Assembly: GCF_038002605.1 (NCBI RefSeq) | Contig: NZ_JBBOCT010000001.1 | Span: forward strand, 4,588,001-4,652,000 | DNA from: Bacillus sp. FSL K6-3431 | GTDB taxonomy: Bacteria > Bacillota > Bacilli > Bacillales > Bacillaceae_C | Length of the DNA stretch: 64,000 bases | Direction: 5' to 3' | Shown: in pieces, positions 59,988 to 64,000 of the stretch | Layout: each line of letters opens with the position of its first letter | Position numbering within the stretch: position 1 is the stretch's first letter | Position numbers and translations under genes: made by a program | The notes under the pieces: generated by a model | What the model was told of the DNA's origin: nothing | The model's input: only the letters and a program-made list of their open reading frames with translations | Databases searched by the model: none

Positions 59988-62204
59988 CTATTTTGCTTTA
60001 GAGTGTATATTCCGATACTCACTAGGTGTTAATCCAACTGAGTTTTTGAATTTTCTAGTGAAGTTTGGAGCGTCAATATAACCAACTTCGGAGATAATTT
60101 CCTTAATTGGAGAGTTGGTTTCGATTAATTGTTTCTTTACCTCAGCGAGCCGCAATTCCCAAACATATTGGGAAAATGTCTTTTGTGTCTCATCTTTGAT
60201 AAATCTACTTAAGTAAGAAGCAGATAGATTGAAATTTTGTGCCATGTTTTCAAGGCTTAAAGCATAGTCTTGAAAATGATTATTAATATATGTTAATATA
60301 TCAATTTGCAATTGATTCTTTTGGTTTTCTTTCTTTTGTGATATTTCTAAACAAACTTCTTTTGCTAATTCGGCTAAATCGCTTTCAAATTGTTTGAATG
60401 ATCCTACATCAAAATGATAATCTGCTTTCTTTAGATTAATAGAAATACCGGTTTCGCTTGCGGTTTTGATGATTGTGTTGATAATGTCGTATTGCATATG
60501 TTTGACCAAATGAATAGGTGCATCACTTAGCCACGCAATTAGTGATTTGATCGCTTCGTTTGCAATTTTGGGATTCCCTTGTTTGCAACTTTGAGTTAAT
60601 TTAAGTAAATGAGTTTTGGGAAGCCACATTGTTTCTTGCTGTTCTTTGATTTCCTCAAAATGTATGACTCCTCTAATTTGATTCGCTGTCCCATGTTCAA
60701 AAGCCGCAGATGCTTCAATAAAAGAGCGATTAATCGATTCCTTCCCTGGATACGTTTTGCCAACGCCTATACATAGATTTTTTTCATTAGCCATCAGTAG
60801 TTGCATAAATTGGGATAGAAACTTTTTCTTCTCCTCTTTTTTATTCATGTTTCCATTAATGATGTAGGCGATTACTTTTTCATTTATTAACTCTACACTA
60901 TATAACCTTGCATCCTGCAATAATTGACTAGATGCTAAATCCAATTGCCTCATATCAATATCACTTAATTGTTCTTTTGAAAAGGATGTAACGAACACAA
61001 AGGAATAATCTCCCGTAAAATGTAGATTAAGTGAATGAAACAATTCCTTAGATTGATTAACAGCCTTGGTATGACCTTGAAGAAGGGTGATTAAACATTG
61101 ATCACGAACTAAAGGCTCTTGTTTTACAAATTTATTGTTTAAATCTTCATGTTTTGCATATAAGTTTTCAATAATGATACGCAAGTTATCAAGTTCATTT
61201 TTATTGCTAAGTGGATATGTATTGTCTTTTCGTTTTACGATATCTATCATTTTTTCAATAGGATGATATTGTCTAAGTGCAATATATATCGAAAGGATGG
61301 AAGCGACAATAACTATAAATAAAAAAATAAGCAACATGAATGTTCTGAATTCTGATACTTTACTGAAAAACTGATTTGTAGGCAAGGCAGTTACATAGGA
61401 CCAATTACTTGTATCAGATTTAACCTTTAAAATTGAATAATTTACTTTATCAATAGTTAATTCACTAATACTAGCATTTTTGTCAAGAATACTTTTCACA
61501 TTAACTACATTTAGTTTGGTACTATCGTTGGAATAGGTAGCTATGACTTCGTTATTTTGATCGAAGATAAACACAATTCCTTCATAACTGCCTAAAATAT
61601 TATTAATCATATTTTTAAAAAAGGTATCTTCCAATTTCATAAGGACAACACCAAAAGAACTAACAGGTCCGGGTGGAAGAGGATAAACAAAAGCTGGATT
61701 ATCATCAAATGGTTTAACATAGGTAGAAATTATTGGAATATTTATATTACTTAAATTCTCGGTAAAAAAGTCTTTGTCTGCAATTTGTAAACTAGATTGG
61801 TACTCTAAAAAGGTATCAACCGACATATGACCGTCTGCTGAAAATATCTCATTTTGATTAAAATAATATAAGTATAGTTCATCGATAATGGCGCTGTTTT
61901 CTTTGTATTTTTTTAGTTCATCAATTGCTTCAGGGCGGAACTCATTCATACTGACACGATAAGGCGATAATTTAGGATCATAAGAGATGAGAGCACCGAT
62001 TTCATTTAATTCTTTCATGCGATCATCAACAATATTTTTAATGTTTCTGAGGTTATTTATATTGGATATTTCAATTTCATCTCTCAAACTATTAACTGAA
62101 TTATAATAGAAGATCAGTGACATAATTGAGAAAGGGACAATAAAAATTAACATATATGAAATAATATAAGATAGTTGCAATCTGGAAGTCGATCTTTTTT
62201 TCAT
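59988..62204 (-). CDS. membrane-anchored AraC-family regulator, module 2
   Basis: A 738-residue paralog of the gene at 57550: same domain order, two membrane segments (about 12-34 and 280-305), similar sensor-domain cues (SNINNLRNIKNIVDDRMKEL, YKENSAIIDELYLYYF) and the AraC end YALSLENMAQNFNLSASYLSR, IISEVGYIDAPNFTRKFKN. It lies immediately downstream of a YesL gene on the minus strand. The two copies point at each other and probably sense different ligands. The downstream fucosidase gene starts 0.3 kb beyond the paired YesL gene. Confidence 0.9.
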   Translation of the reverse strand: MKKRSTSRLQLSYIISYMLIFIVPFSIMSLIFYYNSVNSLRDEIEISNINNLRNIKNIVDDRMKELNEIGALISYDPKLSPYRVSMNEFRPEAIDELKKYKENSAIIDELYLYYFNQNEIFSADGHMSVDTFLEYQSSLQIADKDFFTENLSNINIPIISTYVKPFDDNPAFVYPLPPGPVSSFGVVLMKLEDTFFKNMINNILGSYEGIVFIFDQNNEVIATYSNDSTKLNVVNVKSILDKNASISELTIDKVNYSILKVKSDTSNWSYVTALPTNQFFSKVSEFRTFMLLIFLFIVIVASILSIYIALRQYHPIEKMIDIVKRKDNTYPLSNKNELDNLRIIIENLYAKHEDLNNKFVKQEPLVRDQCLITLLQGHTKAVNQSKELFHSLNLHFTGDYSFVFVTSFSKEQLSDIDMRQLDLASSQLLQDARLYSVELINEKVIAYIINGNMNKKEEKKKFLSQFMQLLMANEKNLCIGVGKTYPGKESINRSFIEASAAFEHGTANQIRGVIHFEEIKEQQETMWLPKTHLLKLTQSCKQGNPKIANEAIKSLIAWLSDAPIHLVKHMQYDIINTIIKTASETGISINLKKADYHFDVGSFKQFESDLAELAKEVCLEISQKKENQKNQLQIDILTYINNHFQDYALSLENMAQNFNLSASYLSRFIKDETQKTFSQYVWELRLAEVKKQLIETNSPIKEIISEVGYIDAPNFTRKFKNSVGLTPSEYRNIHSKAK

Positions 62205-62241
62205 AGGAATTTCTTCTCCTTGCTACATATTCTCTCTAAAA

Positions 62242-62862
62242 TTATTGAATTTGCTTTTTCGCCAGTTTATTAAAGGACATTAAACTGAACCACATAATTG
62301 GGTAAGACAATATCGAAGCGCCCATAAAAAAGTATACAACAGGAATCTTAATATAAATGATATAAGCACATGAAACCCAAAGAAGCATTGAAATTGTATA
62401 TAAAGGCTGAGAAAAAGCAAGCAAGAATGATTGTTTAATATATTGTAAGGGCTTTAATTTGTAGTGAGAAAAAACCGGGAAAAGGTATAGACAAGTCAAG
62501 AAAAAGACAAAGCTAATTATTAGTAAACATATATGTAATGGGGCAAATTTCAAGAATTCTTGCGAAACCTTAATGTCTATATAAAGAAAGCCACCGATGA
62601 TTAACATCACTAGCCCTATCAGATTGGAGCTTTTCCAAGAACTTTTATAAGTTTGGTAAAAATAAGGGAAGATGGAGATGTCATCTTCTTTCATTAGCCA
62701 CTTTCTTATAACCGAAAAAACCGCTGATGTTGCCGGCATAAAGCCAAAGATACCTAGTCCTAAAATAGTGAATACTACCCAGAGAATATGTACATACATC
62801 ACTCTGAAAATCCATTCCGAAACGCCGAAAAATACCCCTGCTAAGCCTCTTGTATTAATCAT
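62242..62862 (-). CDS. YesL-family (DUF624) membrane protein, copy 2
   Basis: A 206-residue paralog of the protein at 56899: VMYVHILWVVFTILGLGIFGF and GFMPATSAVFSVIRKWL match the copy 1 motifs. Start set at the ATG at 62862-62860, five residues into the longest frame, because GGTGAT on the minus strand then serves as ribosome site. It precedes AraC copy 2 by 37 bases. Function unknown. Confidence 0.83.
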   Translation of the reverse strand: MINTRGLAGVFFGVSEWIFRVMYVHILWVVFTILGLGIFGFMPATSAVFSVIRKWLMKEDDISIFPYFYQTYKSSWKSSNLIGLVMLIIGGFLYIDIKVSQEFLKFAPLHICLLIISFVFFLTCLYLFPVFSHYKLKPLQYIKQSFLLAFSQPLYTISMLLWVSCAYIIYIKIPVVYFFMGASILSYPIMWFSLMSFNKLAKKQIQ

Positions 62863-63036
62863 ATCTATCACCAATTTTCTATGAAGTGTATTTTACATTA
62901 TGTCTTCCTTAATGGTAGGGAAGATAAAAAAGAATGTCAAGTCACTTTCCCCTACAGTATTGGCGTATATAGACACTACGACTGTGTAATATCTTACATA
63001 ACTATGTAGATCATGTCTTTTTAAGAAAAAGGAAAT

Positions 63037-63050
63037 AGAAAGGGTTTTCA
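63037..63050 (+). promoter_or_regulatory. weak cre-like site before the fucosidase gene
   Basis: AGAAAGGGTTTTCA fits the CcpA consensus at 12 of 14 positions, but the central CG is broken. Located 97 bases before the fucosidase start. Confidence 0.3.
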
Positions 63051-63146
63051 AAGTGAGCGGAATTTACACATTTACAAAGCAATGAAAAGGAATCTAAAAT
63101 GACTATGAGAAAGTTCTATATACAATAGTTATTTGGAGGTAATTTC

Positions 63147-64000
63147 ATGGCTGAAAATAATACTGAAGCATTAGCAGAAAAAGAGGAAAAAGTAGTAGAG
63201 AATGGTGTCCACCATTTTAGCAATGAAAAAGGATGGGTAAAGCCTGAAGATCCTGTACTTTTAGAGCAAATAGAATGGTTTAAGGATCAAAAGCTTGGCT
63301 TTATGATGCATTGGGGACCTTATTCTCAATTAGGGTTAGTAGAGTCTTGGGCATTAAGTGATCATGATGCTGAATGGTCTAGGGAGGATGTTGACTGGGA
63401 GTCTGATGCAGAGGTTTTTAAAAAGCAGTACTTCGATCTGAATAAAAGTTTTAATCCGGTCCGCTTTCAGCCGGATGAATGGGCGGAATTGGCAAAAGAG
63501 GGCGGCTTCAAATACTTTTTATTTACTACAAAACATCATGATGGCTTTTGCATGTGGGATACAAAGACAACAGATTATAAAATAACAGATCCCAGCTCTC
63601 CTTTTCATACGCATAAATATGCTGATATTGTAAAACATGCTTTTGATGCTTTCCGCGCAAAAGGTTTGCCGGTTGCTGCCTATTTCTCAAAAGCAGATTG
63701 GCATACACCTACATATTGGAAACCAGGAATGGAACGTGGAACAGAGATGTGGCGTGGCCCATCTTATGATCCAATAGAACATCCTGAGTTTTGGGAGGAA
63801 TTTGTTCAATTTACTCATGAGCAAATGTTGGAATTATTAACGGATTACGGAAGGGTAGAAGTGCTTTGGCTTGATGCAGGCTGGGTTTCACCAAGAAGTA
63901 AGCAAGATATTCGTCTTGGTGAATTAGTTGATAAGGCGCGCGAAAAACAGCCGTGGTTACTTTCAGCTGACCGTCTAATAGGTGGACCTTATGAAAATAT
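63147..64000 (+). CDS. GH29-type alpha-L-fucosidase, cytoplasmic, incomplete at window end
   Basis: Open from ATG 63147 (ATTTGGAGGT ribosome site) to the last base of the window, with no stop, so the C-terminus is missing (284 codons visible). GH29 signatures: WFKDQKLGFMMHWGPYS at 44-60, a His-His motif KHHDGFCMWDTKTTDY near 133, and VEVLWLDAGW with the predicted nucleophile Asp243. It has no signal peptide, so it should act on imported oligosaccharide. GH29 enzymes release alpha-L-fucose, and some act on alpha-L-galactose. With two sulfatases nearby this supports a fucose- or galactose-containing sulfated polysaccharide as the target. Confidence 0.9.
   Translation, partial: MAENNTEALAEKEEKVVENGVHHFSNEKGWVKPEDPVLLEQIEWFKDQKLGFMMHWGPYSQLGLVESWALSDHDAEWSREDVDWESDAEVFKKQYFDLNKSFNPVRFQPDEWAELAKEGGFKYFLFTTKHHDGFCMWDTKTTDYKITDPSSPFHTHKYADIVKHAFDAFRAKGLPVAAYFSKADWHTPTYWKPGMERGTEMWRGPSYDPIEHPEFWEEFVQFTHEQMLELLTDYGRVEVLWLDAGWVSPRSKQDIRLGELVDKAREKQPWLLSADRLIGGPYEN

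Noticed and set aside
1..64000. CRISPR arrays, tRNA and rRNA genes, phage or integrase genes
   Set aside because: Looked for and not seen: no spaced identical repeats of the right length, no cloverleaf with conserved T-loop, no recognisable integrase or phage structural protein.

Overview
The window is AT-rich and has Bacillota-style gene organisation: strong GA-rich ribosome binding sites, lipobox lipoproteins and YesM/YesN-type regulators. It carries a splA-splB pair (spore photoproduct lyase), a yugN homologue and a general-stress flavin-type protein. Together these point to an endospore-forming member of the Bacillaceae. No rRNA, tRNA, CRISPR array, phage or plasmid gene was found. Nearly the whole window is a carbohydrate-acquisition island.

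Layout. (1) 0.3-9.5 kb: five paralogous sugar-binding lipoproteins in a row, with no permease among them, and a GntR/LacI-type (AraR-like) regulator between the third and fourth. Three of the five leaders, and the leader of the next operon, carry the same 11-bp-spaced direct repeat. (2) 9.9-22.3 kb: a tight eight-gene operon. In order it encodes an MsmX/UgpC-type ATPase, a 994-residue secreted solute-binding protein with carbohydrate-binding-like N-terminal domains, a permease pair, an NHL-TPR-Yip1 membrane protein, a secreted DUF5696-like protein with a glycosidase-like layout, and a second permease pair. This is the most unusual system here. (3) 22.5-32.7 kb: a frameshifted relic of a Gfo/Idh/MocA dehydrogenase, a YesM/YesN-type two-component system, an LplABC-type importer, a GH16-like protein without signal peptide, and an alkaline-phosphatase-superfamily enzyme. 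(4) 32.7-39.8 kb: a scarred region with remnants of insertion sequences, a possible group II intron end and dispersed repeats. It surrounds a block of ordinary genes (stress protein, splAB, AEC transporter, yugN), a relic of a glycosidase gene and a second copy of the phosphatase-like gene. (5) 39.8-42.7 kb, minus strand: an alpha-galactosidase-like glycosidase and a truncated binding-protein pseudogene. (6) 43-53.5 kb: a membrane-anchored AraC regulator and two permease-permease-binding protein importers. (7) 53.9-64 kb: two Cys-type sulfatases, two YesL-AraC modules facing each other as mirror images, and the start of a GH29 fucosidase-type gene that runs off the window.

How it fits together (inference). 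The catabolic enzymes (GH16-like, alpha-galactosidase-like, GH29, both sulfatases) lack signal peptides. Several importers and at least nine binding proteins face outward. The island therefore looks built to capture and import sulfated oligosaccharides, then desulfate and cleave them in the cytoplasm. Sulfatases with GH29, a beta-bulge-type GH16 and a GH-D-like enzyme suggest a sulfated fucan or galactan, such as an algal polysaccharide; the exact substrate cannot be read from the sequence. The only ATPase gene serves, potentially, five permease pairs. The secreted DUF5696-like protein is the only candidate extracellular hydrolase in view.
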